Source: an uncultured Dehalococcoidia bacterium | Lineage (GTDB): Bacteria; Chloroflexota; Dehalococcoidia; Dehalococcoidales; UBA1222 | DNA length: 45,610 nt | Direction of reading: 5' to 3' | Assembly (NCBI GenBank): GCA_903844845.1 | Contig: CAIMVG010000028.1 | Span: forward strand, 1-45,610 | Shown: positions 25,453 to 34,754 of the stretch, piece by piece | Layout of the letters: every line of letters begins with the position of its first letter | How positions within the stretch are numbered: position 1 is the stretch's first letter | The notes under the pieces: generated by a model | Database searches by the model: none | What the model saw: the letters and a program-made list of their open reading frames with translations, nothing else | What the model was told of the DNA's origin: nothing | Position numbers and translations under genes: made by a program

Positions 25453-26652
25453 ATGCTGGACTTGAGCCGTGTAGCCGGACAAATCGGAGAGATGATTGGC
25501 CAGCTCAAAGCCGGTGGGCAGGAGAGGCAGGAACACCTTGTCCGCGCACTCACTTTGCTGGTTGATAGGGCTATCGACTTCGAAACACTGAAACGTAAAG
25601 CCTCGCAGAGCAAAACTACCTTCCTTGTGGCCGGGTTGGTCGAGCCACTTGGCTCGCATGTACCTCCAGGAGCAATACCTTCGGATTTCAGCATAATCGC
25701 CACCGACGGGTCTCAAATAGACGTCGATAGGCATCAATCCGCGCGCTGCTATCTCATCAACATAGGCCGTGTACGCCTGGATTACGGGAGTGATTCAGGC
25801 GCAGAGCTTCAAAGCCTGCCTCAACTCTGCGCCGATTCCAAGGACCTGGTCATATCAAGCGGAACAAAAGAGCAGGTCGTCGAAGGTGCGCTTCTGAATA
25901 TCAAGCGCTCCGTAGACGAATGCCGCCACCTCGCAGACATGGCTGCCGAACTGCCCAAAGACAGGCCCGCACTCGCCGTGATCGATGGCTCTCTCATACT
26001 CTGGGGATTATCAAGCAAAGAATATCCCGATTTTGTCGTCGAGCAGCTTCTGGATAAAGGGTTCATTAAATGCCTGGACGACATGCTGAAATTGGCACAG
26101 GAAAGGCCCCTCGCACTGTCCAGTTTTATCAGCTTTCCGCGTTCGACTGACGTGGTCAACGTGCTCCGTCTCGCAATCTGCCCCCACGAAACAGCCGACT
26201 GCGATAAATTCTGCGGAGAAATAAATATAGGGAAACGCGCCTGCGACGCCGTTTCCGGTATCCAGGACCGGGACCTTTTCGATAGCCTTCTTGGAGTCGG
26301 GGAGCGATCGGCCCTATTTACCAGCCAATCCAAAATAGTCAGAGAGAGTTACGGACGCCACAGGGTCAATTTCTTTTATATAAAGCTTGAGGATGAAATA
26401 GCCAGGGTTGAGATACCTGAGTGGGTCGCCAGGGACGCGGATAAACTCAGCTTGACCCACGCACTCCTGCTGGACCAGTGCCAGCGCGGACAAGGCTACC
26501 CCGCCGCTCTCTCTGAAGCGCATGAAGAAGCGGTGGTAACCGGAGCCGACCGTCGAAATTTTCTGCAATTGGTGGAGATATCCATGGCTGATGAGCACAT
26601 GCCGCAAACCACTTCCGCCAAGGCAAGGAGCAAAAACGCGAGGTGGCTTTGA
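25453..26652 (+). CDS. nurA: NurA-domain nuclease
   Basis: 399 residues. NurA is a 5'-3' DNA nuclease that works with the HerA pump in DNA end resection. The domain spans about residue 75 to the C-terminus. The first metal-binding aspartate is Asp85 in FSIIATDGSQID, followed by the central ALAVIDGSLILWGL with the second acidic residue. A helical N-terminal region (about 1-60) precedes it. The C-terminal segment (LLDQCQRGQGYPAALSEAHE) resembles the NurA end with its conserved histidine. It opens a three-gene operon with a HAS-barrel protein and HerA. Confidence 0.8.
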   Translation: MLDLSRVAGQIGEMIGQLKAGGQERQEHLVRALTLLVDRAIDFETLKRKASQSKTTFLVAGLVEPLGSHVPPGAIPSDFSIIATDGSQIDVDRHQSARCYLINIGRVRLDYGSDSGAELQSLPQLCADSKDLVISSGTKEQVVEGALLNIKRSVDECRHLADMAAELPKDRPALAVIDGSLILWGLSSKEYPDFVVEQLLDKGFIKCLDDMLKLAQERPLALSSFISFPRSTDVVNVLRLAICPHETADCDKFCGEINIGKRACDAVSGIQDRDLFDSLLGVGERSALFTSQSKIVRESYGRHRVNFFYIKLEDEIARVEIPEWVARDADKLSLTHALLLDQCQRGQGYPAALSEAHEEAVVTGADRRNFLQLVEISMADEHMPQTTSAKARSKNARWL

Positions 26653-26734
26653 AGACCGAACGCCCGATATTAATAATTATGTCTAGTTGACAGCGGGGTT
26701 TGCCCCTGCGCAACTGAATCAGTGAGGATACCAT

Positions 26735-27331
26735 ATGAACGAAACAAGCCAGCGCCTGGGAGAGGTGATAGAGGCATCGACAACGGGATTTACCGCACAG
26801 TGCTATGAACTCTATGACCTACCGCCCCTCGGGAGCCTGGTCAGGACGGGCGACAGTACAAATGGACTTTTCGCGGTCGTGTGCCACGCCGTCACCGAAG
26901 GGTTGGAGCCCGGCAGAAAACCGATAGCACGCGGCAAGGACGAACCGGACGAGGAATCAATATTCCAGTCCAACCCTCAACTCTCAAAATTACTCAGGAG
27001 CGAGTTTTCGACGCTGGTCGTCGGCCACAGGAAGGGGGGACGGATCCTCCAATACCTTCCCCCTCAACCGGCACGCATACACTCGTTCGTACACGCATGC
27101 ACTGCAGAAGAATCAAAGGACTTCGGCAGGACATTCGGATTTCTCAATATCCTATTAAACGCCAAAATCGAAACGCCAGCCGACGAATTGATCGCCGCCA
27201 CCCTCAGGATAATGGGGGCCTCTTATGCCGACCCGAGACCTTTCCTGATCGGTGCTGGCAAGGAACTGGCGAGCCTGCTGGGTGAGGATTATGGAAAACT
27301 GAAAGCCATCCTGGAAAGGATAAAACCATGA
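26735..27331 (+). CDS. HAS-barrel protein between nurA and herA
   Basis: 198 residues. The first about 65 residues (RLGEVIEASTTGFTAQCYEL ... PPLGSLVRTGDS ... LFAVVCHA) resemble the HAS-barrel that forms the N-terminal domain of HerA ATPases. The rest is helical and acidic with no ATPase motif. GAGG precedes ATG 26735, and its end overlaps the herA start by four bases (ATGA). It may be an adaptor that docks on HerA or caps NurA. That is inference from domain and coupling. Confidence 0.7.
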   Translation: MNETSQRLGEVIEASTTGFTAQCYELYDLPPLGSLVRTGDSTNGLFAVVCHAVTEGLEPGRKPIARGKDEPDEESIFQSNPQLSKLLRSEFSTLVVGHRKGGRILQYLPPQPARIHSFVHACTAEESKDFGRTFGFLNILLNAKIETPADELIAATLRIMGASYADPRPFLIGAGKELASLLGEDYGKLKAILERIKP

Positions 27332-28938
27332 ACGAAGACGTTAGATTGGGGTTGGTGGTTTCCGGGTCGCTGAGCGAGGGAGTGGCAGTAAGGCTCGACA
27401 GCAAGGCCTCCGTAGAAGACGTGGTAGTGGGACGCTACGTCACCATCGAGGGCAAGAGCCGCCGGTTCCTGGGAATGATAACCGATGTGAAGCTCGACGC
27501 CAGCGATGAACGCATGACTTTCGCGCCACCCGACCCCGGTGACACGTTTAGTGCCGAAATACTTTCCGGAACGAGCGCATACGGCTTGCTGACAGTAACC
27601 CCTTACCTAGTGATTGGAGGCGACTCGAAGGCGGTAGTCGAAGGACCCCAACCCGTCAAGACCATCCCCAGCCATTTTTCGCCGGTCGGGCTTTCGTCCG
27701 ACTCGGACATAGAACTCGTCTTTGGGAAAGAGGACGACAAGCGCTTCTGGATCGGTAATCCGCTGGACATGGAGACCAAGCTCTGCCTCAACCTCCCCGA
27801 ACTGGTCAAACGTTCCAACGGGATATTCGGAAAGAGCGGCACGGGAAAAACTTTCCTCACCCGCATCCTGCTCATCGGGATGCTACAGAAAAGCGCCTGT
27901 GTCAACCTTGTCTTCGACATGCACAGCGAGTACGGATGGGAAGGCTCAAGCGAAAAGGGCCGTAAGGTCAAAGCCCTGAAGCAGTTGTTTCCCACAAAAG
28001 TCTCTATCTTTTCGCTTGACGAAGAGAATGCCCGCAGAAGGCAGGTATCTACCGACTTCATCGTAAAGATAGGTTATGACGAAATCGAGCCCGAGGACAT
28101 GGCTCTGTTGCGCCAGACACTGAACCTGACAGATCTGGCCGTCGAGGCATGTTTCACCCTTCGCAAGCACTTCGGGCGCAACTGGATAAAAAGCACTCTC
28201 GAAATCGATGCAGGAGAGGAGAGCGAGGAACTGCTGAAAAGCCTCACCATACACGAGAGCAGCTTCCAGAGCCTCAAACGCGGGCTGGGCACCATCACCC
28301 GGTTATCTTTCATGCAGCCGCATGTGGAACAGAGAGCGGTGGACTTCGTGTTGAAGTACCTTCAACAGGGCACCAACGTGGTACTGGAGTTCGGGCGATA
28401 CACCGACATCACAGCTTACATACTGGTCGCCAACCTGCTGACACGCCGGATCTATTCGCAATACAGGGACCAGACAGAAAAAGCACTGGCAGAGGATACG
28501 AAACCGCCTGCTCCCCTCGTGATAACCATCGAAGAAGCACACAAATTTCTGAACCCTGAGGTAGCCTCGCAGACGATCTTCGGGACCATAGCCCGGGAGA
28601 TGCGCAAATACAACTGTACGCTGCTGGTCATCGACCAGAGGCCGTCCGGAATAGACTCCGAGGTCATGAGTCAACTGGGAACCAAGATAACCTGCCTCCT
28701 GGATAACGAAAAGGACATCGACAGCGTGCTGGCAGGCATCTCCGGTAAAAATGAGCTGAAAGGCGTTCTGGCCAAACTGGCTTCCAAACAGCAGGCACTG
28801 GTCTTCGGCCACGCCGTACCTATGCCGGTTGCATTCAGCCCGAGGGAATACGGTTCACGCGAATCGTACAAAGATTTTACACCCGCAGAGACAAGTCCGA
28901 GGGAGGTTGAGAAAAACATCGATGAGTTGTGGCGATGA
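27328..28938 (+). CDS. herA: HerA-type hexameric DNA-pump ATPase
   Basis: 536 residues. A HAS-barrel opens the protein (about 4-100). The FtsK/HerA-type RecA core has Walker A IFGKSGTGKT (to residue 175), a DMHSEYGWEG strand, Walker B LVITIEEAHKF (about 393-403) and the LVIDQRPSGID sensor segment, which is typical of HerA. HerA feeds DNA to NurA. The gene ends the operon. No Mre11/Rad50 pair is nearby. Stand-alone HerA/NurA-like pairs also serve anti-phage roles, but the genes here sit in housekeeping context. Confidence 0.85.
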   Translation: MNEDVRLGLVVSGSLSEGVAVRLDSKASVEDVVVGRYVTIEGKSRRFLGMITDVKLDASDERMTFAPPDPGDTFSAEILSGTSAYGLLTVTPYLVIGGDSKAVVEGPQPVKTIPSHFSPVGLSSDSDIELVFGKEDDKRFWIGNPLDMETKLCLNLPELVKRSNGIFGKSGTGKTFLTRILLIGMLQKSACVNLVFDMHSEYGWEGSSEKGRKVKALKQLFPTKVSIFSLDEENARRRQVSTDFIVKIGYDEIEPEDMALLRQTLNLTDLAVEACFTLRKHFGRNWIKSTLEIDAGEESEELLKSLTIHESSFQSLKRGLGTITRLSFMQPHVEQRAVDFVLKYLQQGTNVVLEFGRYTDITAYILVANLLTRRIYSQYRDQTEKALAEDTKPPAPLVITIEEAHKFLNPEVASQTIFGTIAREMRKYNCTLLVIDQRPSGIDSEVMSQLGTKITCLLDNEKDIDSVLAGISGKNELKGVLAKLASKQQALVFGHAVPMPVAFSPREYGSRESYKDFTPAETSPREVEKNIDELWR

Positions 28939-29235
28939 GGCGGCCCTTCGCAACCGCAGCCCGGACTACATCGAGCTTACCGGAGAAAAAGCAAGACTGA
29001 GGCTTCCTGCAACGCCGAACTAAAGACCGGTGACAAGCCCGGCTATCATGTGGATGGTATCCTTAGATGATTTGCTGGAAATGCCAAAAAGCCGCGCTGA
29101 ACTGGGCTAGAGATATCGAGCCACCTGGTCGCGTGAATCAGGTGAAGCGACCAGATCCGTATTCACCCACCAAAGAAGCCCTGAACCAAAGAGTTTTTAC
29201 GGCATATTTTTTGAATTAGAAAAGCGGAGTAATGC
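28939..29235. other. Intergenic gap after herA
   Basis: About 300 bases without a supported gene. A 33-codon frame (ATG 28922 to a stop at 29023) overlaps the herA end and has no ribosome site of its own. No promoter, repeat or RNA motif stands out. GGAG just before 29236 belongs to the next gene. Confidence 0.4.
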
Positions 29236-30069
29236 ATGGCAAGAAAAAAAATCGGCATCGCACTTGGCGGCGGGGCCGCCCGAGGAATTGCCCATATAGG
29301 GGTCCTCGAAATCATCGAAAAAGAGGGTATAGATATCGACTTTGTGGCCGGCACAAGCGCAGGCGCGGTAATCGGAGCGCTGCACGCTTCGGGCATGAAT
29401 GCCGCGGATATGAAACATTTGATTCTCGGCTTCGATTGGAAGAAACGCGGGCAACTAGTGGATTTTACCATCCCTCACACAGGATTCATCACGGGTGAAC
29501 GCCTCAAACATGAAATACAGAAAGTGATAGGCGGCGATATCGAGTTTAAAGATCTAACAAAACCTTTCGCTTGCGTTGCTTGCGACCTTATGACCGGTGA
29601 AGAAATAGTGATGAACAAGGGTTCAGTCGCGGATGCCGTCCGAGCGAGTATATCGATCCCTGTTGTTTTCCAGGCAATTAAACACAAAGGACGATATTTG
29701 GTGGACGGCGGGCTCGTAAACCAGGTGCCCGTTAACGTCGTTAAAGCCATGGGCGCCGATTACGTCATAGCAGTAAACGTGGTTCCAAGGCATGTCTACA
29801 AATTACAGCCACGCCAGGGCGACCACAGAACAGATGAATCCGGGGCTGAAACGCCTCTCAACATCATGGGCGTAATGCTCAGCGTCATCGATATCGCCAA
29901 CTCTTACCGCATCGATGCGAGTTTAAGCGGCGCGAATGTCCTCATAGAGCCGTCCATGACCCACATCGGGCCCGCTGATTTCAACAAGGGCGACATGGCA
30001 ATCCTCCAGGGGGAAATGGCCACCATCGATGCCGTCCTTAAAATAAAAAAGGACCTGGCGAAGAATTAA
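29236..30069 (+). CDS. Patatin-like phospholipase
   Basis: 277 residues. Patatin-fold acyl hydrolase with a Ser-Asp dyad: oxyanion loop LGGGAARGIAHIGVL (about 9-23), nucleophile elbow AGTSAGAVIG (Ser near 41), and VDGGLVNQVPV carrying the Asp (near 157). It resembles the RssA/YchK subgroup. It has no signal peptide, so it probably acts on membrane lipids from the cytoplasm. GGAG spaces well to ATG 29236. It stands alone before tRNA-Ala. Confidence 0.88.
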   Translation: MARKKIGIALGGGAARGIAHIGVLEIIEKEGIDIDFVAGTSAGAVIGALHASGMNAADMKHLILGFDWKKRGQLVDFTIPHTGFITGERLKHEIQKVIGGDIEFKDLTKPFACVACDLMTGEEIVMNKGSVADAVRASISIPVVFQAIKHKGRYLVDGGLVNQVPVNVVKAMGADYVIAVNVVPRHVYKLQPRQGDHRTDESGAETPLNIMGVMLSVIDIANSYRIDASLSGANVLIEPSMTHIGPADFNKGDMAILQGEMATIDAVLKIKKDLAKN

Positions 30070-30070
30070 A

Positions 30071-30099
30071 TTGATGGGCAGTACGTGTCCTGCTATAAT
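30071..30099 (+). promoter_or_regulatory. Promoter of tRNA-Ala
   Basis: TTGATG (30071-30076) and TATAAT (30094-30099) are separated by 17 bases. The tRNA begins ten bases later, at 30109. Confidence 0.75.
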
Positions 30100-30108
30100 T
30101 ACGCACAC

Positions 30109-30183
<75 letters not shown>

Positions 30184-30201
30184 GATTTTAAAGCTAAAAT
30201 A

Positions 30202-30225
30202 GGGGCCTCCATCGATGGAGGCCCC
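30202..30225 (+). terminator. Terminator after tRNA-Ala
   Basis: A perfect 24-base palindrome starting GGGGCCTCCAT, followed by a weakly T-rich stretch (TTCCATTTT). It lies 19 bases past the CCA end, and could also stop the integrase transcript coming from the other side. Confidence 0.7.
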
Positions 30226-30254
30226 TTCCATTTTCTGAAAAAGCTAACGGAAAG

Positions 30255-31433
30255 CTAACGCTCCTTTTTAATCGCCTCTTTCTCTGGAACGAGATTTATT
30301 AATTCATCAAAGCGATTCGCCGCCGCTTCCTGCAACCCGGGGGCTACATGGGAATAAACGTCTAAGGTCGTAGTGATGCTGGAATGCCCTAGCCTTTCCT
30401 GTACGATCTTGGGGTGGATTCCCTGCTTAAGCATTAGGGAGGCGTGGCTGTGCCGGGCATCATGCAGCCGGATTCCATTCAGCCCCAGACGCCTCACGAG
30501 CTTAATCCATGCGTGTGTCACACTGTTAGGCAGTAATGGTTTCCCGTCGAGCTGGCAGAAAAGTAATGTGTCGTCTCTGAGCGCTATTCCCTGCATGGCA
30601 AAGGCAAGTTTTTGCTTTTCATAGTGGTCACGCAATTCAATGGCCGTTGAAGGAGACAGTGAAATCATCCGGCGGCTGCGTGCCGTCTTTGGCTCGCGGA
30701 AGATGATAGTCCCGTCCCGGAGTTGGTGCATCGACCGGGTAACGAATGCCTGACAAAGTAACAGGTCCACATCTTGCCATCGGAGAGCAAGCAGCTCAGA
30801 GCGCCGCATTCCGGTGAACAATGCCAAGAAAAAGAGTGTGTAATACTGCGTGTCTTTTGCCGCTGCCAAAAGCTTCTGTATGTCGCCCTCATTTAAAGTG
30901 TGCATTTCCGGCCGGTCGAAGTGAGGAGGGTCAACTGCGTCAGTCGGGTTGCGAGCGAGCAGTCCCCACTTGACTGCTGTTCTGAGGGCGGTGTGCAAGG
31001 TGAAGTGGTGATACCTCACCGACCTGGCAGACAGCCCTCCTTTGCCATCACAACGCCCGCTAGCAATCTTCTGCGCTTCATACCGGGTAATGTGTTCAGG
31101 CTTGAGTTGAGTTAAAAGAATATTCCCCAACCCCGGGATAAGATGACATCGGATAATATTTTCATAGCCCTCTGTTGTCCTAGGGGCAAGGTTCGGTTTA
31201 GCATAGTCCGTCAGCCATTTCTCGAAAAATACCGCGAGGGTGGTTTTGCTTGGGCGCATGAAAGTTCCGGTGTCGATCTGGTGAATCATCTCCGCCAAGC
31301 GCTTTTCAGCATCTTTCTTGGTGCCCTTGATACTCACCCATTGTTGCTTGCGCTTGCCGGTCGCCGGGTCTTTGCCAAGATTGAGGACTATGGTATAAGT
31401 GCCTGTGTATCGGCTTTTGATATAGCCTCTCAT
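30255..31433 (-). CDS. Tyrosine-type site-specific integrase
   Basis: 392 residues. An N-terminal arm-binding domain (about 1-60, with GKRKQQWVSIKGTKKDAEKRL) is followed by a SAM-like core-binding domain (about 65-165). The catalytic domain has Arg in FTGMRRSELLALRW, HDARHSHASLML (His-x-x-Arg), ERLGHSSITTTLDVY with the final His and nucleophile Tyr in DVYSHV. It inserts the element at tRNA-Ala. AAGGAGGT precedes ATG 31433, and this start overlaps the upstream gene's stop (ATGA), so the two are translationally coupled. Confidence 0.93.
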   Translation of the reverse strand: MRGYIKSRYTGTYTIVLNLGKDPATGKRKQQWVSIKGTKKDAEKRLAEMIHQIDTGTFMRPSKTTLAVFFEKWLTDYAKPNLAPRTTEGYENIIRCHLIPGLGNILLTQLKPEHITRYEAQKIASGRCDGKGGLSARSVRYHHFTLHTALRTAVKWGLLARNPTDAVDPPHFDRPEMHTLNEGDIQKLLAAAKDTQYYTLFFLALFTGMRRSELLALRWQDVDLLLCQAFVTRSMHQLRDGTIIFREPKTARSRRMISLSPSTAIELRDHYEKQKLAFAMQGIALRDDTLLFCQLDGKPLLPNSVTHAWIKLVRRLGLNGIRLHDARHSHASLMLKQGIHPKIVQERLGHSSITTTLDVYSHVAPGLQEAAANRFDELINLVPEKEAIKKER

Positions 31434-32548
31434 GCTATACCTCCTTCGGATTGCCCGGGAGCTTTATAAACTGCTTTATAACGGCCAACGTGTCGCAATT
31501 CTTTTAGATTAGGGTATGGATTATCAATTGTCTGCTCATGAGTAACTACTTCATACCCTACTCTTTTAAGAAGGTCCACCGACAAAACATCTTCCGGCGT
31601 CAACCCGTTCGGCCTGTCTTTGTAATTGGAAAAATCAAGGTTCTTATGGACTATAGTCTCAACGTCCCCCATTTCCTTAGTAACCAATTCCTTGAGATAT
31701 CCCAAAATACTCATGTATTCTTCCAGAGAAATTGTGTTCCATAAAGGCCCCTTACTCAAAAAAAGCAACATGGCGGCACATGCCCGATCCTGCACCTGCG
31801 ATAGACCGTATGAGTAACCTGTGATTGGATTTAGCACTCTTATATCTCTGTCAGCGTCCGGTGGCATATGTTGTTCCGCAACAATAGACGCAGCTTGGGA
31901 GGCAAAATACGAGACGGATCTGTCTGATTGAGGTAACAAATCATTACGCGTCCGAAAATCCAAAGTTAGTCTCGGAATCATGTTCAAAGACCGGAAAACT
32001 GCATAGTCCCAATCGTAATGGACGTCACTTAAGCGCCCATCCAGGTCACGAGTGTCCATCGGGGTTTTTAGAATTTCCGAAATTCTTTCCCGAATGGCAT
32101 ATTCATAAGCAAAAGCAAAAAGGTACCCAGTCCGCCTTGTTTCCGCTTTAACGGCAATCCTCAACCGGTTCACCCATTTCGCTTCCCGGATAGTGAAAAT
32201 ATGGCCGATTGCCAGGCAGTATTTCCACACTTCAATTAAATCGTTAGCGGCTTCGGGTGAAATCCCGCTCCCCGGTACGTCAAAGGCGCCCATTGACCAG
32301 AATTTATCAAGCAGTTTAACCTCAGGTGCACGCCCCTCAAGGTTTGGCCGAATGGTTTTCCTCAGTCTGTCCTGAATAACATCTTTCCCCGGCCAATTGG
32401 GCCCACCCCACAATTTCAGTGATTCCGGTAATTGCGCGATTACCCACTGTTGTATTTTCGCCGGCTTCGAAATCCACTCAGGATGCTGGATGCACGCCTC
32501 CGCAATAATCTTATCGACCTCAGGAGTAAGTTTTGCGCCTCTTGGCAT
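31430..32548 (-). CDS. Unknown protein coupled to integrase
   Basis: 372 residues, starting ATG 32548 with AAGGAG before it. It is probably soluble. The first 70 residues (LTPEVDKIIAEACIQHPEW ... WPGKDVIQDRLRK) look like a small helical, possibly HTH, domain. The middle contains charged helices (EAKWVNRLRIAVKAETRR). No catalytic motif or family is recognised. The four-base overlap with the integrase start suggests a role linked to recombination, element control or host interaction. Confidence 0.7.
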   Translation of the reverse strand: MPRGAKLTPEVDKIIAEACIQHPEWISKPAKIQQWVIAQLPESLKLWGGPNWPGKDVIQDRLRKTIRPNLEGRAPEVKLLDKFWSMGAFDVPGSGISPEAANDLIEVWKYCLAIGHIFTIREAKWVNRLRIAVKAETRRTGYLFAFAYEYAIRERISEILKTPMDTRDLDGRLSDVHYDWDYAVFRSLNMIPRLTLDFRTRNDLLPQSDRSVSYFASQAASIVAEQHMPPDADRDIRVLNPITGYSYGLSQVQDRACAAMLLFLSKGPLWNTISLEEYMSILGYLKELVTKEMGDVETIVHKNLDFSNYKDRPNGLTPEDVLSVDLLKRVGYEVVTHEQTIDNPYPNLKELRHVGRYKAVYKAPGQSEGGIA

Positions 32549-32737
32549 TCTATTTCTCCTTTATCTGTATAAACCACAGACGTGAATCGCCTGTTTTTAA
32601 GTGTTATAGCCTTATGCGTGACATATATTATCCAGATATAGATAATTATATTATGCACACAGTAATCGTGGTATTTAACAGCCTCATATATAGATATAAT
32701 ACAATGGAGATTGAGGACTGTCAATAGGGGGGAATAG
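32549..32737. promoter_or_regulatory. AT-rich divergent control region of the element
   Basis: This 189-base gap separates the minus integrase operon from the plus regulator operon. TATAAT at 32695-32700 fits the plus operon but has a poor -35. The surrounding sequence (ATATAGATA, TTATC ... GATAA and similar) holds several imperfect inverted repeats. It is the natural place for XRE repressor sites that switch between integrated and excised states. Confidence 0.45.
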
Positions 32738-32929
32738 ATGGAAACAAACCGAGTAAGGGAGTTTCGGGAAAAAGCGGGTCTCACTCAGGTTGAATTAGCA
32801 CGGCGGGCTCGTATCGCATCGCCAAACTTGAGCAGCATCGAAAGGGGAAGATTAGTAGCATGGCCCCGTGTCAGGCAAAGCCTGGCCAAAACACTGAAAT
32901 GCACTGAGGCCGAATTATTCCAGACCTAG
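32738..32929 (+). CDS. Small XRE/Cro-type HTH regulator
   Basis: 63 residues. One lambda-repressor-like HTH fills the protein: REKAGLTQVELARRARIASP (recognition helix next), then LSSIERGR and ARTLK-like SLAKTLKCTEAELF. The family binds operators as a dimer. Here it probably represses the divergent integrase operon or its own. GGGG precedes ATG 32738 (ATAGGGGGGAATAG). Confidence 0.85.
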   Translation: METNRVREFREKAGLTQVELARRARIASPNLSSIERGRLVAWPRVRQSLAKTLKCTEAELFQT

Positions 32930-32977
32930 CTTCAACACCGCAGGCAAAGGCAACGAAAAGTGAGGGAAGATAACTGA

Positions 32978-33169
32978 ATGGAAGGACAGAAACTAACTTT
33001 AAACGTAAATGAAACTTCGAAGTTACTTGGAGTCGCCCGCGGCAGCGTTTATCTTGCGATCGAGAGGGGCGAGATCCCTGTTCTGAAACTTGGGAAGCGC
33101 TTACTCATCCCGCGAAAGGCCTTGGAAGATCTCTTGGACAAAGCCAGTCAGCCCAGGGTGGCAGAATGA
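32978..33169 (+). CDS. Excisionase-type HTH protein
   Basis: 63 residues. The MerR-like excisionase-family fold is clear: TLNVNETSKLLGVARGSVYLAI, then ERGEIPVLKLGKRLLIPRKAL. Such proteins bend DNA at the attachment site and steer the integrase towards excision. Its stop overlaps the next start by four bases (ATGA). Confidence 0.85.
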   Translation: MEGQKLTLNVNETSKLLGVARGSVYLAIERGEIPVLKLGKRLLIPRKALEDLLDKASQPRVAE

Positions 33170-33483
33170 CGGAAACCGGCATGGTTCGAGACTCGAGAGA
33201 AGCCTTAGTCCCCAATCCTATGGATACAGATACATCCTTTTATCGGTTCCACAACCTGGACTCGGACAAGCTTTCTGAGAACGAACTAGCCGATGAATAT
33301 CACGCACTACGACCTCAGCTTTGGGGTCTCTCGCCGAATCATTGGTTACGCAATCGTGTTGCAGCCCTGGAATCAGAACTACAAAGACGTCGCCGTTCGC
33401 AATTAGATCCCAGGTATAAAACATCACCGCCGATAACGGCTCCAACCTCGAAGCCGGAAGTAAAGGGGGGCGCCGTACTATGA
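33166..33483 (+). CDS. Hypothetical protein coupled to excisionase and ATPase genes
   Basis: 105 residues, overlapping both neighbours by four bases. The middle (LSENELADEYHALRPQLWGL ... RNRVAALESELQRR) is helical with a coiled-coil-like end. The tail is Pro/Lys-rich. No family is recognised. The double coupling shows it belongs to the replication/excision operon. Confidence 0.65.
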   Translation: MTETGMVRDSREALVPNPMDTDTSFYRFHNLDSDKLSENELADEYHALRPQLWGLSPNHWLRNRVAALESELQRRRRSQLDPRYKTSPPITAPTSKPEVKGGAVL

Positions 33484-34754
33484 ACAGCGCCGTAAGCGAA
33501 ACGGCCCAACCCGCTATCGGCAAGCCCGAGGCTGAATTTAAGATAGGGCAATACAATTACCGGTGGGCGGACCTCGGCATCCGGATCGGCGTCGACCGGC
33601 TTGATGATGAAGGACCAGGCGAGATGTCTGTCTATTCCGAGGACGGCGGCACGTCCAAGCTTTTATTTTGGGGGAGGACTAACCTTCTTTCCGTGCAGTC
33701 TTGCTCCCAGCTCGCAAAACGCCTGGATGAGAATGTGAAACTGGATTGGTCTACCATCCTGACTTATGTATCCACCCTCACCTTTCAAGAACACCGCCGG
33801 GGGGAGCCCATCCTACAGATCGGCAAGAGACCGGCCAGCACGAAGGTTGAATATCAGCTCTATCCGGTACTCGAGAAAGGGCAGGCGACAACACTGTACG
33901 CACCCGGCGGCTGCGCGAAGTCGTACCTGGCTGACTATTTCGCCATCCTGATTCAACTCGGATATACAGGGCTCGACTCTGACCATTTCGGGCTTATCCC
34001 TGAGGCTACCAATTGCCTCTATCTTGATTGGGAATCCAACAAGGAAGACCACGAAAGGCGGGTATGGGCAATCAAGCAGGGGCTTGGCATCGAGACGGAA
34101 GAGTGCTTTTTCTATCGCTTCTGCGAGCAGCCTTTGGCCGGAGATATCCACGCCCTGCAGCGACTTGTCGTCGACAATGATATCGGCTTCGTGATCGTAG
34201 ACTCGCAGCAGGCGGCAAGCGGCTACGGGCCCGATGCAGCTCAACAGGCCAGCAGTTTCTACAATGCCCTGCGCTCTCTCCGGTGTACCAGTCTGACAAT
34301 TGACCACGTGAGCAAATCGGATTGGGCGAGCCCCGGGACTGAATCCACCGGACCTTATGGATCCGTAGTGAAGTACAACCGGGCCCGCTCTGTTTTTGAA
34401 ATCAAAAAAGCCCAGGAACCGGGTGATGATTTTCTGGAACTCTCCCTCAAACATATCAAGCACAACGAAGGCAAACTGCTTAAACCCATAGGCGTGCGGA
34501 TCGATTTCAACCATGATAAGGAATCCCACCTTGAGAATGTGACCTTCAAACTCTGCAACGTGGCCGATAACCCGGAACTCGCAAAAACGTTGAGCGTCAG
34601 GGATCGGCTCGTCGGCGCTTTGAAGAGTGGGAAGCGGGAAGTGCCGGAGCTGAGCGAAGAACTGAATGTCGCGGAGACAGTCATCCGCGCCAGGTTGAAT
34701 GACAACAAAAAAACCTTCAAGCATTTTACCGACGGGTGGGGTCTTCTTGTATGA
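33480..34754 (+). CDS. RepA-like AAA ATPase (replicative helicase loader/helicase type)
   Basis: 424 residues. The N-terminal part (1-120) is unassigned. The RecA-type core has a Walker A, YAPGGCAKSYL (141-148), in which Ala replaces the usual Gly before Lys, then YLDWES, Walker B GFVIVDSQ (about 236-243) and TIDHVSKSDW, the pattern of plasmid and phage RepA/AAA_25 proteins. The C-terminal about 50 residues form a winged-helix-like segment (GKREVPELSEELNVAETVIRARL). It likely serves replication of the excised element. Iteron-like repeats follow at once. Confidence 0.78.
   Translation: MNSAVSETAQPAIGKPEAEFKIGQYNYRWADLGIRIGVDRLDDEGPGEMSVYSEDGGTSKLLFWGRTNLLSVQSCSQLAKRLDENVKLDWSTILTYVSTLTFQEHRRGEPILQIGKRPASTKVEYQLYPVLEKGQATTLYAPGGCAKSYLADYFAILIQLGYTGLDSDHFGLIPEATNCLYLDWESNKEDHERRVWAIKQGLGIETEECFFYRFCEQPLAGDIHALQRLVVDNDIGFVIVDSQQAASGYGPDAAQQASSFYNALRSLRCTSLTIDHVSKSDWASPGTESTGPYGSVVKYNRARSVFEIKKAQEPGDDFLELSLKHIKHNEGKLLKPIGVRIDFNHDKESHLENVTFKLCNVADNPELAKTLSVRDRLVGALKSGKREVPELSEELNVAETVIRARLNDNKKTFKHFTDGWGLLV

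Noticed and set aside
28922-29023. 33-codon frame after herA
   Set aside because: It overlaps the herA end, has no own ribosome site, and shows no motif.
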